A stretch of 64,000 nt of DNA, taken from CAIKMD01 sp963702925 (lineage in GTDB: Bacteria > Pseudomonadota > Alphaproteobacteria > ATCC43930 > CGMCC-115725). Each line of letters begins with the position of its first letter. The first letter of the stretch is position 1. Where the stretch lies: NCBI GenBank assembly GCA_963702925.1, contig OY969771.1, forward strand, positions 2,728,001 through 2,792,000, given 5' to 3'. Shown here piece by piece: positions 18,166-27,180 of this stretch. The notes below the pieces were generated by a model. The model saw only the letters and a program-made list of their open reading frames with translations, made no database searches and had not been told where the DNA came from. The position numbers and the translations under genes are program-made.

Positions 18166-19185
18166 CTATTTCGCGCCGCTTGCTGTCAGCCTTTTGCGCG
18201 CTTCGATGACGAAGCTTTCGTCGAGATATTTGGCCGGATCGACCGGGCGCGCGATGAGTCCGAGTTGATAGATCACGTCGAGATTCTTTTTGAGCGCCGC
18301 GAGGTTCACCCGCGCATTCGGGTCGTGATAGAAATCGCCCTTGTCGAAGATCCAGCCGGCATATTGCTCGGCCGGAACCTTGGTGAAGCGCGCGATGATG
18401 GCGATCGCTTCCTCGCGGTTGGCGGGGGCGAGAAACCAGTCGAGGCCGCGCAGATAATCCTCGTAATAGTCGATGACCGCGGCGCGATTCTTTGCCAGGA
18501 ACTCGGCGCGCGAAACGACGAAATTCATCTGCGTCTGGCCGATCAGATCGCGCTGGGTGAAGACGATGCGCGCCTGGTCCTTGAGCTTTGGGTCGTAATT
18601 GAACGGCGGCACGAGCGCGATGACGTCGACCTTCTGATCGAACAGCATCGGCACCAAAGTCGAGAAGCCGCCTTCGACCAGGCGGTAATCGGTTTTCTCC
18701 TCGAGATGGCGCTGGCGCATATAGCCGCGCAACGCGATGTCGGCCGCGCCGCCGACGGCGTTGGTGGCGATGATCTTGCCTTTGAGGTCGCCCGTGCCCT
18801 GGATCGGGCTGTCCTTGGCGGCGAAGAACTGGACCGAGTAATAGCCGGGCACGCCGTCCTGGAAGCCGTCCGACAGGATGCGCACATTCTCGAGCTTGGC
18901 ATTGATGACCGCCATGCCGAGATTGGCGAAGGCGAAATTCGCCATGTCGAGCTCGTCGGCGGCGAAGGCGGTCATCTGCGGCGAGGCGCCGGCAAAGCGG
19001 GTGAAGGCGACGGTGTAGGATTTGCCATAGTGGCGGAGGATGTCGGTCTTCTCGAACACCACCGGCGCCATCGCGCCGGGCGCGTTGCCGTAACCCTGGC
19101 GGATCGTCACCGGGTCGGCCGCCGCGACGCGCGTCACCGCGCCGATGCCGGCCAGCGCCAGCATCACACCTGTCAGAAACCGCAT
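18166..19185 (-). CDS. NitT/TauT-type ABC transporter substrate-binding protein (orphan)
   Basis: The start at 19185 (339 residues) is chosen because GGGGAGGAA lies just before it and because it begins a clean signal peptide (MRFLTGVMLALAGIG...RVAAA); an open frame extends to 19245 without a signal. The mature protein shows the SsuA/NMT1-like two-lobe pattern: VTIRQGYGNAPG at the N-terminus, DELDMANFAFANLG, the GDLKGKIIATNAVGG hinge and YLRGLDWFLAPANREEA near the C-terminus. Such proteins bind nitrate, sulfonates, aromatic acids or pyrimidines. No permease or ATPase gene is adjacent. A decayed partial copy lies at 10665-10893. Confidence 0.9.
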   Translation of the reverse strand: MRFLTGVMLALAGIGAVTRVAAADPVTIRQGYGNAPGAMAPVVFEKTDILRHYGKSYTVAFTRFAGASPQMTAFAADELDMANFAFANLGMAVINAKLENVRILSDGFQDGVPGYYSVQFFAAKDSPIQGTGDLKGKIIATNAVGGAADIALRGYMRQRHLEEKTDYRLVEGGFSTLVPMLFDQKVDVIALVPPFNYDPKLKDQARIVFTQRDLIGQTQMNFVVSRAEFLAKNRAAVIDYYEDYLRGLDWFLAPANREEAIAIIARFTKVPAEQYAGWIFDKGDFYHDPNARVNLAALKKNLDVIYQLGLIARPVDPAKYLDESFVIEARKRLTASGAK

Positions 19186-19422
19186 TCTTCCTCCCCTTCG
19201 TCCGCGCGCAAACCATACGCCAACCATGGGCGGACCACAGGCCAACCTAGCACGAACCGGATGGCGGCCAGCGCCGGCTTTCTCCCGCTACCTTTCATTA
19301 GCCATAAGTGCTTGTCCTGCCGAGGGAAATTTACTACAGCTTAAAGCCCTCTGAGGTAACGATAGGACTCGGCCGTAACGGCCGATAAGGACGACAGAAA
19401 GCACTGTCGTGGGAGCGATCAA

Positions 19423-21789
19423 GTGGCGCGCAGCGATCTGACGGCGCATTCGGTGACCTGCGTGACGCCGACCGATCGCGATTCGGTTTCTAACTTCCGG
19501 AAATTCTTGCGCTATCCGGTTTTGGCGGTCGCGCTCTGCGCCTTGGTTGGGTGTCAGGAGACGCAGTCTTTGGGTCCGTTGGCGCATCCGGCGGCGGAGG
19601 GCGGGGTTCAGCCGCAGCCGATTGCGCATAGCGGGGAAGGCGCGCCGGAGGCGGTGACGAGCGAGGTGCCGCTGCGGGCGCCGTCGCCGCAGATTCTGTC
19701 GGGGACGGGCGCCTTCGTGCAGCCGGTGCCGGGCTCGGGCGGCGCGGCTTCGGGGGCGTCGGGCGACATCACCTTGAACTTCGTCGATGCGGATGTGCGC
19801 GAAGTGCTGCCGCGGGTGCTGGGCGACATCCTTCATCTCAACTACACGATCGATCCCAAGATTCAGGCGACGGTGACGGTGCAGACCAGCCGGCCGCTGA
19901 AGCAGGAGGATGTCCTGCCGGTGCTGCAGCAAGTGCTGCGCGCGAGCGGGCTGAGCCTGGTGGATGGCGGCGGCGTCTACCGCGTGGTGGCGAGCGAGGA
20001 CGCTTCGCGTTCGGGCGGCGTGCCGGTGACGGTGGGATCGGGGGCCGCGGGCAAGCCGGCGGTGCCGACCTACAACGTGCAGGTTCTGCCGCTTAAATAC
20101 GTCTCGGCCGCCGAGCTGCAGCACACGCTCGATCCTTTCCTGCCGAAGGGCGCGGCGATGCAAGCCGACCCCACGCGCAATCTGCTGATCCTGTCCGGCA
20201 GCGGGGCCGATCTCTCGACCGTCACCGACATGGTCAAGGCGTTCGACGTCGATTGGATCGCGGGCATGTCCTTCGGGATCATTCCGGTGCAAACCGCCTC
20301 GCCCAAATCCGTGGCCGATCAGCTGACGACGATCTTCGGGCCCAAAGGCACGGTGCCCTTGCCCGGCATGCTGAGCTTCGCGCCGCTCGAGCGCATGGAT
20401 GCGATCCTGGTGGTGTCGCCGCAGCGCGCCTATGTCGAGCAGGCGCGCATGTGGATCGAGCGGCTCGATCGCGGCGAGAACGAGAACCGGCCGCGGATTT
20501 ACCAGTATCACGTCCAGAACAGCCGCGCGACCGACCTCGCCAAGGTGCTGATGGGGCTGTTCACCAGCGGCCAGGTGAGCACGGTGCAGCCGCAAACCGC
20601 GCCCGGAACCAGCGCCACCCAGATCGGCTCGACCATGGGCAACTCCTCGCTGGCGCCGTCCTCGGGGCTGGGCGGCTCGGGCCCGAGCTCGCCGCAGCTC
20701 GGCACCCTCGCCTCGTCCGGCCTCGGTGCCGGCAACAGCCAAAGCAGCGCGGGCGGAACCTCAAGCCTGGGCGCCGGCCTGACCGCGGGCACGGGCAGCG
20801 CAACGGCCGCGCCGGGCGCCGGCGACACCACCGGCGCGCAAGCGCCCGGCGGCACGTCCGGTCCCGCGATGGAAATGCCCGCCGTGCGCATCGTTGCCGA
20901 CGAGAAGAACAACAACCTCGTGATCTACGCCAAGCCGCGCGACTTCCGTCTCATCGAAGACGCCTTGAAGAAGCTCGACATCGTCCCGCTTCAAGTGCTG
21001 ATCGAGGCCACCATCGCCGAGGTCACCCTCGGCAACGATCTGCAATACGGGCTGCAATACTTCTTCCACGCCCATGAGAACCAGTTCATGTTCGGCAATT
21101 CGAGCACCCCGATCACGGCCGGCACCGCGATCGCCGGCGTGTTCCCGGGCTTCAACTACATCTTCGGCAGCGCCAACGCGAACATCGTCTTGAACGCGCT
21201 TTCCGCCATCACCAACGTCCATGTCGTCTCGGCGCCCGAGCTTCTGGTGCTCGACCATCAAAGCGCCTCGCTCCTGGTCGGCAACGAAGTGCCGATCCCC
21301 ACCGCGCAAATCCAAAGCACGGTCACCTCGGGCGCGCCGATCGTCAACACCATCCAATACGTCGATACCGGCGTCATCCTCAAAGTCTCGCCCCGGGTCA
21401 ACGCCAGCGGCCTCATCACCCTCGATATCGGCCAGGAGGTCAGCGCCGTCGCCAACGCCACCCAGACCGCCGCCACCAACTCCCTCGGCCCGACCATCAC
21501 CCAACGCCGCATCGAAAGCACCATCACCGTCCAGGACGGCGAGACCGTCGCCTTGGGCGGCCTCATCCAGGACACCAACTCGCTCACCAAGGACGGGCTC
21601 CCCGTCCTCTCCGACATCCCCGTCCTCGGCGCCGCCTTCCGCTCCACCGACCGCAACGTCGCCCGAACCGAGCTCCTCGTCCTGCTCTCGCCCAAAATCC
21701 TCCACAACCAGGCCGATGCCCGCGCCGCCACCGACGAGCTCAAATCGCAACTCAATACCCTCCAACGCACCGATACCCAGATACCCTGA
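19423..21789 (+). CDS. gspD: Type II secretion outer-membrane secretin GspD
   Basis: This 788-residue protein forms the outer-membrane channel of the Gsp system. GTG at 19423 is preceded by GGGAG. An N-terminal hydrophobic stretch ends in the lipobox-like LVGC, suggesting a lipoprotein secretin. N0-type (ITLNFVDADVREVLPRVLGDIL), N1, N2 and N3 domains follow; N3 is interrupted by a long Gly/Ser/Ala-rich insert (about residues 395-485). The C-terminal secretin domain (about 495-765) holds VPIPTAQ, the VDTGVILKVSPRV strand and the GGLIQD motif. The long low-complexity insert is larger than in typical GspD. gspK follows after 30 bp. Confidence 0.95.
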   Translation: MARSDLTAHSVTCVTPTDRDSVSNFRKFLRYPVLAVALCALVGCQETQSLGPLAHPAAEGGVQPQPIAHSGEGAPEAVTSEVPLRAPSPQILSGTGAFVQPVPGSGGAASGASGDITLNFVDADVREVLPRVLGDILHLNYTIDPKIQATVTVQTSRPLKQEDVLPVLQQVLRASGLSLVDGGGVYRVVASEDASRSGGVPVTVGSGAAGKPAVPTYNVQVLPLKYVSAAELQHTLDPFLPKGAAMQADPTRNLLILSGSGADLSTVTDMVKAFDVDWIAGMSFGIIPVQTASPKSVADQLTTIFGPKGTVPLPGMLSFAPLERMDAILVVSPQRAYVEQARMWIERLDRGENENRPRIYQYHVQNSRATDLAKVLMGLFTSGQVSTVQPQTAPGTSATQIGSTMGNSSLAPSSGLGGSGPSSPQLGTLASSGLGAGNSQSSAGGTSSLGAGLTAGTGSATAAPGAGDTTGAQAPGGTSGPAMEMPAVRIVADEKNNNLVIYAKPRDFRLIEDALKKLDIVPLQVLIEATIAEVTLGNDLQYGLQYFFHAHENQFMFGNSSTPITAGTAIAGVFPGFNYIFGSANANIVLNALSAITNVHVVSAPELLVLDHQSASLLVGNEVPIPTAQIQSTVTSGAPIVNTIQYVDTGVILKVSPRVNASGLITLDIGQEVSAVANATQTAATNSLGPTITQRRIESTITVQDGETVALGGLIQDTNSLTKDGLPVLSDIPVLGAAFRSTDRNVARTELLVLLSPKILHNQADARAATDELKSQLNTLQRTDTQIP

Positions 21790-21819
21790 TCACCAACGCC
21801 CCGGGCGGCCGAAATCGAC

Positions 21820-22773
21820 GTGAAAAACGCCATCACCGCAATCAGCGCAACTCAATCGGCCGATCGCATCGCCGATCGCGGTTTCGCTCTGATCGTGGTG
21901 ATCTGGATCCTCGCGCTGTTGGCTGTCTTGGCGGCCGGCGTTGCGTCCGATTCCGGCAGTGAAGCCGTGATCGCGCGCAACCGCCTCGCCAGCGCCCAGG
22001 CGCGGGCCGCCGCCGATGCCGGGATCGCCTTGGCGATCGAAGGGCTGCTCGATCCCAATCCGCAGACGCAATGGCGCTCGGACGGCAGCGCGCGCGACGT
22101 GCAATATGCCGGTGCGGCCATCACGGTCACCGTGCAGGACGAAGGCGGGAAGATCGACCTCAACACGGCGCCGCCCGAGCTCATCGGCGGGCTGCTCGAC
22201 GAGTTCAGCGTATCGCCCGAAGAACACGCCGCAATCGTCAAAGGAATCCTCGACCGGCGCAATCAGGTCGCGGCGTCGACGTCACCCGTGGCAGGACGCT
22301 TCTTCTTCAGCAGCATCGTGTCCACTTCCGATTTCTCGAAGCTGCCCTTCGCGGATGTCTCCGAATTGCGGCTTGTTCCGGGCGTGACCCATGGCACGTA
22401 CGACCGGATCAGCCCCTATCTCACGGTTTACGCCGCAAGCCCGACCATCAACCCGATGACGGCGCCGCGGGAAGATTTGCTGGGCATTCCCAATATCAAT
22501 CCGCAGGAAGTGGATTTCTTTCTTGCCGACCGGCAGGCTGCCGCGAGCAGCGCGGAAAAGCCGTCCCTCTCCGGCGTCGACAATTATGTGCGCGTCGGCA
22601 TCCTGCAAGCCGTGACGATCATCGCCAAGGCCACGACGCAGGATGGCGCCTTCTTCGCGCGCGAGGCCGTGGTGACGATCTCGCCGGGGTTTTCCATTGC
22701 GCCTTACCGCATCCTGCGCTGGACGCAGTTTCCCGAACCCGCGGCGGGCGACGAGCTGAAATCGCTTCATTAG
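21820..22773 (+). CDS. gspK: Type II secretion minor pseudopilin GspK
   Basis: 317 residues starting with GTG at 21820. The prepilin cleavage region reads DRGFALIVVIWILALLAVL, and the residue at +5 is not Glu, which is the hallmark of GspK among pseudopilins. The family motif DLNTAPPELI lies near residue 113, followed by the helical alpha-domain and the ferredoxin-like pilin fold. GspK caps the pseudopilus tip with GspI and GspJ, which are encoded in the opposite operon. The gene converges on the GspC-like gene (28-bp gap). Confidence 0.92.
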   Translation: MKNAITAISATQSADRIADRGFALIVVIWILALLAVLAAGVASDSGSEAVIARNRLASAQARAAADAGIALAIEGLLDPNPQTQWRSDGSARDVQYAGAAITVTVQDEGGKIDLNTAPPELIGGLLDEFSVSPEEHAAIVKGILDRRNQVAASTSPVAGRFFFSSIVSTSDFSKLPFADVSELRLVPGVTHGTYDRISPYLTVYAASPTINPMTAPREDLLGIPNINPQEVDFFLADRQAAASSAEKPSLSGVDNYVRVGILQAVTIIAKATTQDGAFFAREAVVTISPGFSIAPYRILRWTQFPEPAAGDELKSLH

Positions 22774-22800
22774 GCGGCGACGCAAGAAGAAGGTGACAGC

Positions 22801-23349
22801 CTAAGGCGGCGTGAAGGGCCGCCGCGGCACCGTCGGCGCCGGCACGGGGCCCGGCCCGGCCGCCGGTTTCGGCTTGTCGAGAAGCCGGAGCTCATGGTCC
22901 GATCCGCCGCCGCTCAGGACGATATGATCGGGGAGAATCGAGGTCACGACCCAACCTTCGATGGTCTGGCCTTCCTGGACATGGGCCATGACTTGCGGTT
23001 TGCCATGAACGATGAGCGCTTCGCGCGATTGCGGCGCGATGATGATGCCGGCGAGCACGAGCGAAGACCACGAGCCGAGCGAGTCATCCGATCCTTGCGG
23101 CGAAGGCCTCCTTGTCGGCGAAAACAGCGGACGGTCGGTGACCGCGGAAAAGCTCTCGAGCGGCGGAAAGGAGAATCCCGTCGCCGGCTCATGGGCCGGG
23201 GTCAGCGTGCGCGTTGCCGGCGCGGCGCCGCCCGCGTCCGTTTCATCCATCGGCGCGACGAGCTCATCGTAAATGATGCCCGCCATGACGAGGCACACGG
23301 CCGCCAGGAACAGCAGGATTCCGGTTTGCAGCGATGTTCGAGATGGCAT
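22801..23349 (-). CDS. GspC-like inner-membrane protein with an HR domain
   Basis: 182 residues: one N-terminal transmembrane helix (GILLFLAAVCLVMAGII), a Pro/Ala linker, then a homology-region-type domain with TDRPLFSPTRRP, LVLAGIIIAPQ, the GQTIEGWVV strand and a Pro-rich tail. In GspC the HR domain contacts the N0 domain of GspD and a PDZ or coiled-coil domain follows; here the PDZ domain is missing. It is the last gene of the gspE-to-M operon, 27 bp after gspM. It is most likely the operon's GspC; a GspN-type assignment is the alternative. Confidence 0.7.
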   Translation of the reverse strand: MPSRTSLQTGILLFLAAVCLVMAGIIYDELVAPMDETDAGGAAPATRTLTPAHEPATGFSFPPLESFSAVTDRPLFSPTRRPSPQGSDDSLGSWSSLVLAGIIIAPQSREALIVHGKPQVMAHVQEGQTIEGWVVTSILPDHIVLSGGGSDHELRLLDKPKPAAGPGPVPAPTVPRRPFTPP

Positions 23350-23376
23350 GATGACCGGTGCCGCGCCCTCAGCAGG

Positions 23377-23961
23377 TTATTTGGTTCCGTGGGTATAGCC
23401 GTAAACGTCGAACTGTATGTCGATCACATCCGTATTGGCGGGAGCGTTGCGGTCGCGCAGCTCCACCGGACGCGCTCGGAAGTCGACATTGTCGAGAAAC
23501 AGCAACGGATAGGCCGATTCGAGTCCGTAAAAGACCCGCATGGCGCCCGCCAACGACATCGACATCTGGCCGCGCACCGTGATGCGTCGCAGCTTGCCCT
23601 CGTCTTGCGGAGGCAGCGCCTGGGTACTGCGCAACTCGCCCCGGGCGGCGTCGGTTAGCGCTTTGATTTTGTTTTGGATCTGCGCGGCGACCAAGGTGTC
23701 GTTGGAGCCTTGCAGGAAGCCGTCCTGGGCGGATTGGCGTTGCTTCAACGCGGCAAGCTCGGCCTGGCGCGCGGGCAGATCGGTGGCGGCACGCTGATAG
23801 CGGACAAGCATCGCCTGAAGCTGATCGATCGACGCGCGGGTCGAGGCGTAGCTGTCGCGCAGCGGCTGCACGATGCCGAAATAAACACCGGCCACGAGGA
23901 ACAGAAGAATCGCCACGGCCAAGGCGCGGCTCACAGGCGGCGACAGCGTCGTCGCGTTCAT
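23377..23961 (-). CDS. gspM: Type II secretion protein GspM
   Basis: 194 residues beginning at ATG 23961, which overlaps the gspL TGA (ATGA). A single N-terminal transmembrane helix (VAILLFLVAGVYFGIV) is followed by a coiled-coil region (about 45-95) and a small ferredoxin-like domain ending in FDVYGYTHG. Family members partner with GspL in the inner-membrane platform. Gene order L-M is the standard Gsp order. Confidence 0.85.
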   Translation of the reverse strand: MNATTLSPPVSRALAVAILLFLVAGVYFGIVQPLRDSYASTRASIDQLQAMLVRYQRAATDLPARQAELAALKQRQSAQDGFLQGSNDTLVAAQIQNKIKALTDAARGELRSTQALPPQDEGKLRRITVRGQMSMSLAGAMRVFYGLESAYPLLFLDNVDFRARPVELRDRNAPANTDVIDIQFDVYGYTHGTK

Positions 23962-25076
23962 GGCTTTTCCTTCGGCGCGATCCGCGCCGCGATGTCGAAG
24001 CGCTCGCGACCGATCTTCGAATCCTGCGTAATCGACGAGCGGAAAGCCGCATTGCGGAAGCTCGGCGACTGATCGACAAGCCCCAGCAATGCGGTCGCCG
24101 AGCCGGAGGCGCCGACCAGATGAATCTCGCCGCCCGTGATCTGCAATTCCGTGAGCCAGGTGTCGTCCGGCGTCAGCTTGGTGATGATGTCGAGCAATTC
24201 GCTCGCCGACGGCGTTTGCAATTTGCGCGCGACGACGGATTGCTGGTCCTGGATTTCGGCGTCGATCTCTTTTTGCAGCGTGAGGCTGGCATCCGCCTTG
24301 CGCCGCGCTTCGCCGACCTCCGCTGTCAGCGTGTCGAGCGTGTTCTCCGCGCGAATGAAGGGAATGACGATCGAAGCGAGCAGCAGAATAACGGCAAGCC
24401 CGGCCAGGCCGCCAACCGCCAATTGCGCGCGCGGGCGCGAGACGGGCCGATGGTCGCCGTCCAACGGAAGCGGTGAAGGCGCGGCCTCGGGGTCGGTTGC
24501 GGCGACTTCCAGCCCGACGACATGCAGGTCGAGACGCTGTGCCGAGCGCGCAATGTCGCGAAAATCGCTGCGCGGCACGACCGTCAGCTCGACCCGCAGA
24601 TTGTGCGCGGCCTTGTCGCGGCTGAGAACGCGATGCGCATAATAAACGTCCTCGCGCTTGAACGGCACGAGACGCTCGAACTCGAAGCCGACGACGCCGT
24701 CGAGATTGCGCTCCGCGGCCAGCGGCAAGGTAACCGTCGTGCGCAGCGCGCGCGCGGCGGGAAGGCGGACGACGATATTGTTCGCGATGTTGCTGCCTGT
24801 TTGGGGCGAAGCGGCGAGCAGGCGTTGCACCGCGCCGGGCTGGTCGGTGTTCAGATCGATGCGGCCAAGCGGTTCGTAGCGCTCGCCGGCCTCGTAGGCG
24901 AGATAGGCGCCGGCATCGTCGATCACGAGGAGAATGCGGCCCCGCAAATTGGCAATGCGCTGGCGCAACGCCTGCGGCACGAGCTCGGCCAATTCGTTGA
25001 CCCACCAGCGCAAGGCAGAGTTCAGAACGGCACTAAACCGTGTCTGCCATTGCCGCATGTGATCGACTTGGAACAT
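23958..25076 (-). CDS. gspL: Type II secretion protein GspL (PilM/PilN-like)
   Basis: 372 residues. The cytoplasmic N-terminal part (about 1-205) has an actin-like PilM-type pattern (LLVIDDAGAYLA, VVRLPAARAL, VVGFEFERLVPF). A transmembrane helix (about 222-243, LAGLAVILLLASIVIPFI) leads to a periplasmic PilN-like coiled coil and ferredoxin-like domain. GspL links the GspE ATPase to GspM. In-frame upstream ATGs are few, and the chosen one at 25076 precedes the conserved part by about 45 residues, so the true start may be slightly later (for example M7). Confidence 0.88.
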   Translation of the reverse strand: MFQVDHMRQWQTRFSAVLNSALRWWVNELAELVPQALRQRIANLRGRILLVIDDAGAYLAYEAGERYEPLGRIDLNTDQPGAVQRLLAASPQTGSNIANNIVVRLPAARALRTTVTLPLAAERNLDGVVGFEFERLVPFKREDVYYAHRVLSRDKAAHNLRVELTVVPRSDFRDIARSAQRLDLHVVGLEVAATDPEAAPSPLPLDGDHRPVSRPRAQLAVGGLAGLAVILLLASIVIPFIRAENTLDTLTAEVGEARRKADASLTLQKEIDAEIQDQQSVVARKLQTPSASELLDIITKLTPDDTWLTELQITGGEIHLVGASGSATALLGLVDQSPSFRNAAFRSSITQDSKIGRERFDIAARIAPKEKP

Positions 25077-25136
25077 CTCTATCGGGCCCTTTGCTCGGTC
25101 GAAAGATAAGGTCTGAAAATACCCGGTTTCATGACG

Positions 25137-25781
25137 CTAAGGCTGGGTGGTCCCATGAAGTTGCGGCGCGACGATCAGATCGGGCGCCTGCCAGCCATCG
25201 GCCAGACGCAGACGAACCCTGACCAGTTGCGGCAAATCCATCCGTCCCGTCCATTGATCTTGCCATTCCGGAGGCCGATTGGCTTGGGTCACCCCAAAAT
25301 AAGCGAACTCGACCGCCCGCACTTCGTCAAGCAGCACGGAAGGCTGCAACGGCGTCGTTTCGGCCGTCGCCGCACCCCGGGTGACAGGTTGCCACGCGAC
25401 GGTCAAGCTGCGAATCGGCCCGCTTCCCGCCAACGCCACGTGGAGCAAATGAAACCCGCCTAGCGCGAGATAGGCCGGCGGCGTCGTCACGAAGGTGATT
25501 TCGTCGGCAAGGCCGGTGAAGAGCAAAGGCGCTTGGGGCGAATCATTGGCGCTGGCGAGCGGCCGCGCATCGGCCAATTCGTTCTGCATGAAGTCGTAGA
25601 CTACGGCGATTTGCGCCGAGCGGTCGACCCGCGCGCCCACCGCGTCGGCGGCACGGGTTCCGAAGCGAAGCGCGCCGAACAAGACCACCGTCAACAGAGC
25701 GACCAGGGTGATGGCGACCAGCAGCTCGACCAGCGTAAAGCCCGCTGCGGCATTTCCTTGCTCGGGGCGCGGCGTCGTCAC
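25137..25781 (-). CDS. gspJ: Type II secretion minor pseudopilin GspJ
   Basis: I choose GTG at 25781 (214 residues) because it overlaps the gspI stop as GTGA and places the prepilin site close to the N-terminus; an open frame extends upstream to 25862. The type III signal reads AAGFTLVELLVAITLVAL with Glu at +5. The rest is a pilin-like fold with conserved strands such as LLFTGLADEITFVT. GspJ forms the tip complex with GspI and GspK. Confidence 0.88.
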   Translation of the reverse strand: MTTPRPEQGNAAAGFTLVELLVAITLVALLTVVLFGALRFGTRAADAVGARVDRSAQIAVVYDFMQNELADARPLASANDSPQAPLLFTGLADEITFVTTPPAYLALGGFHLLHVALAGSGPIRSLTVAWQPVTRGAATAETTPLQPSVLLDEVRAVEFAYFGVTQANRPPEWQDQWTGRMDLPQLVRVRLRLADGWQAPDLIVAPQLHGTTQP

Positions 25782-26212
25782 GGGGCTTGCTCCGATGCCG
25801 GGAGCGGACCCAAGCGCAGCGTGCGCAGCGCCACCGAACGGGTCCTCGCCGCTTCCTGCCACGTCACCGTCACCACGACCTCATAGGGCACGACCACCAG
25901 CGCCGGGCCCCCGGGCGGAGCGCCGTAATCATAACGATGGACCGAGGCCGACACGCGATAGCGCCCCTGTTCTTGGTCGAGGCTTTCTCCGTCGGCGAGA
26001 GGCGTGGCGGCTCCCACGGTCTCGACCGTCGACTGCGCGATCAAGGTTGCTTCGGTGACCGCGTCGCTGCGCGCGGCGCTCGCCATGCCGGCCGAGAAGC
26101 TGCGCAAGATCGGCACCAGCAAAACCACCGCGATGGTAAAAGCGACCAGGACTTCGACGAGCGTGAATCCGCTCTCCGGCCTTGAATGAGAGCAAGATTC
26201 ACGGGTCAGCAT
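25778..26212 (-). CDS. gspI: Type II secretion minor pseudopilin GspI
   Basis: 144 residues with the prepilin motif ESGFTLVEVLVAFTIAVVLL and Glu at +5, of typical GspI length. Codons 1-8 (MLTRESCS) lie within a long palindrome (26189-26238), so the start codon would be buried in an mRNA hairpin; GspH ends in the same palindrome. Translation may depend on ribosomes finishing gspH. The 3' end overlaps gspJ by 4 bp. Confidence 0.88.
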   Translation of the reverse strand: MLTRESCSHSRPESGFTLVEVLVAFTIAVVLLVPILRSFSAGMASAARSDAVTEATLIAQSTVETVGAATPLADGESLDQEQGRYRVSASVHRYDYGAPPGGPALVVVPYEVVVTVTWQEAARTRSVALRTLRLGPLPASEQAP

Positions 26213-26238
26213 GATTCATGCTGACCCGATCTTGCTCT
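26189..26238. repeat. Palindromic element at the gspH/gspI junction
   Basis: Near-perfect inverted repeat of about 50 bp: outer arms AGAGCAAGAT (26189-26198) and ATCTTGCTCT (26229-26238), inner arms GGGTCAGCATGA (26203-26214) and TCATGCTGACCC (26216-26227), with a 1-nt loop and one small asymmetric bulge. It fills the whole gspH-gspI gap and supplies the gspI start codon and the last two bases before the gspH stop codon ends. It resembles the short palindromic elements dispersed in many alphaproteobacterial genomes; no second copy was found in this window. Confidence 0.75.
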
Positions 26239-26716
26239 AGCGCGCCGCACGAGCTTCGTCCCCGACCACGACGCGGCCGGTCAGCCAGTCGACCGCGACC
26301 ACGTCGCGATTCGTGCCATTGATCAGCCGGACGCCGCCGCCGCTGGAGCTGCCATCGGCAAAAAAGCGGATGCTGCCGACGGCGTCGTCGTTTTGCTCCT
26401 GGGTGATCGTCACGAGCAGCAATTTGACCTGGCCCGGAACCCGGCGCGGCGTGGCGGTCGAGCCGGCGCGGAACGCGCCGTGGGTGGTATCGACCAGAAA
26501 GGCTTCGGAATGGCCCCGCATCATGGCGAGATTTCGCGTGCTGCGGAGGCCTGCGGCGATCTCGCGTGCGGCCACCCGAAGGTCGGTTCGCGATTGCGTC
26601 CCCGACATCCGGGGCAGGATCAGCGCCGTCATCAATCCCAAGATGGCGAGGACGACGACGATCTCGATGAGCGTGAAGCCCCGCTCGCGCGCTGATCCGT
26701 CACCAGTTCGTGACAT
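26237..26716 (-). CDS. gspH: Type II secretion minor pseudopilin GspH
   Basis: 159 residues from ATG 26716 (MSRTGDGS), which overlaps the 3' end of gspG by 17 bp; an open frame extends to 26773, but the shorter start puts the prepilin site RERGFTLIEIVVVLAIL at the expected distance. Glu is at +5. The GspH/FimT-type C-terminal domain is recognisable (LRSTRNLAMMRGH, GSIRFFADGSSSGGG). The last codons run into the palindromic element. Confidence 0.87.
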   Translation of the reverse strand: MSRTGDGSARERGFTLIEIVVVLAILGLMTALILPRMSGTQSRTDLRVAAREIAAGLRSTRNLAMMRGHSEAFLVDTTHGAFRAGSTATPRRVPGQVKLLLVTITQEQNDDAVGSIRFFADGSSSGGGVRLINGTNRDVVAVDWLTGRVVVGDEARAAR

Positions 26717-27173
26717 CCTGATTCTCGCCGGTGCCGCCGGGCGCTCCATCGGCGCCAAGCGTATAGAGATCATATTCGCCGTGATCGCCGGGTATCTTAT
26801 AGGTGTAAGGGCGATTCCAGGGATCGAGCGGGATGCTTTTCTGCTTCAGATAGGGCCCGTTCCAGGTATCGAGACCGGTCGGATGCTCGAGGAGCGCCTG
26901 AAGCCCTTCGGTTTGCGTCGGATACCGTCCGACATCGAGGCGGAAGAGATCCAACGCTCCGGCGAGGCTTTCGATCTGGATATGCGCCGAGTCGGTCTTG
27001 GCGCGACCGAGATATTTGAGGACTTGCGGCGTCACGAAGGCGACCAGCATGCCCAGGATCGCGAGCACGACCAGAAGCTCGATCAGGGTGAAGCCGCGCT
27101 GCCCCTGTGCTTGGCGCAGGCGATGAGCGCGCTGCGTCCAGGACGCCACTGCTTGGTTGCCCGAAAATGTCAT
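26700..27173 (-). CDS. gspG: Type II secretion major pseudopilin GspG
   Basis: 157 residues. The prepilin site reads GQRGFTLIELLVVLAILGML (Glu at +5) after a 26-residue leader, longer than the usual 6-10, so an internal start is possible. Canonical GspG features follow: DVGRYPTQTEGLQAL, GPYLK, IPLDPWNRPY, and the calcium-binding loop region YTLGADGAPGGTGEN. This is the main subunit of the pseudopilus. Confidence 0.95.
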   Translation of the reverse strand: MTFSGNQAVASWTQRAHRLRQAQGQRGFTLIELLVVLAILGMLVAFVTPQVLKYLGRAKTDSAHIQIESLAGALDLFRLDVGRYPTQTEGLQALLEHPTGLDTWNGPYLKQKSIPLDPWNRPYTYKIPGDHGEYDLYTLGADGAPGGTGENQDVTNW

Positions 27174-27180
27174 GCGTTCC

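Noticed and set aside
16915..19344. 809-codon plus-strand frame opposite malic enzyme and binding protein
   Set aside because: It spans two well-supported minus-strand genes and their gap and has no recognisable domain.
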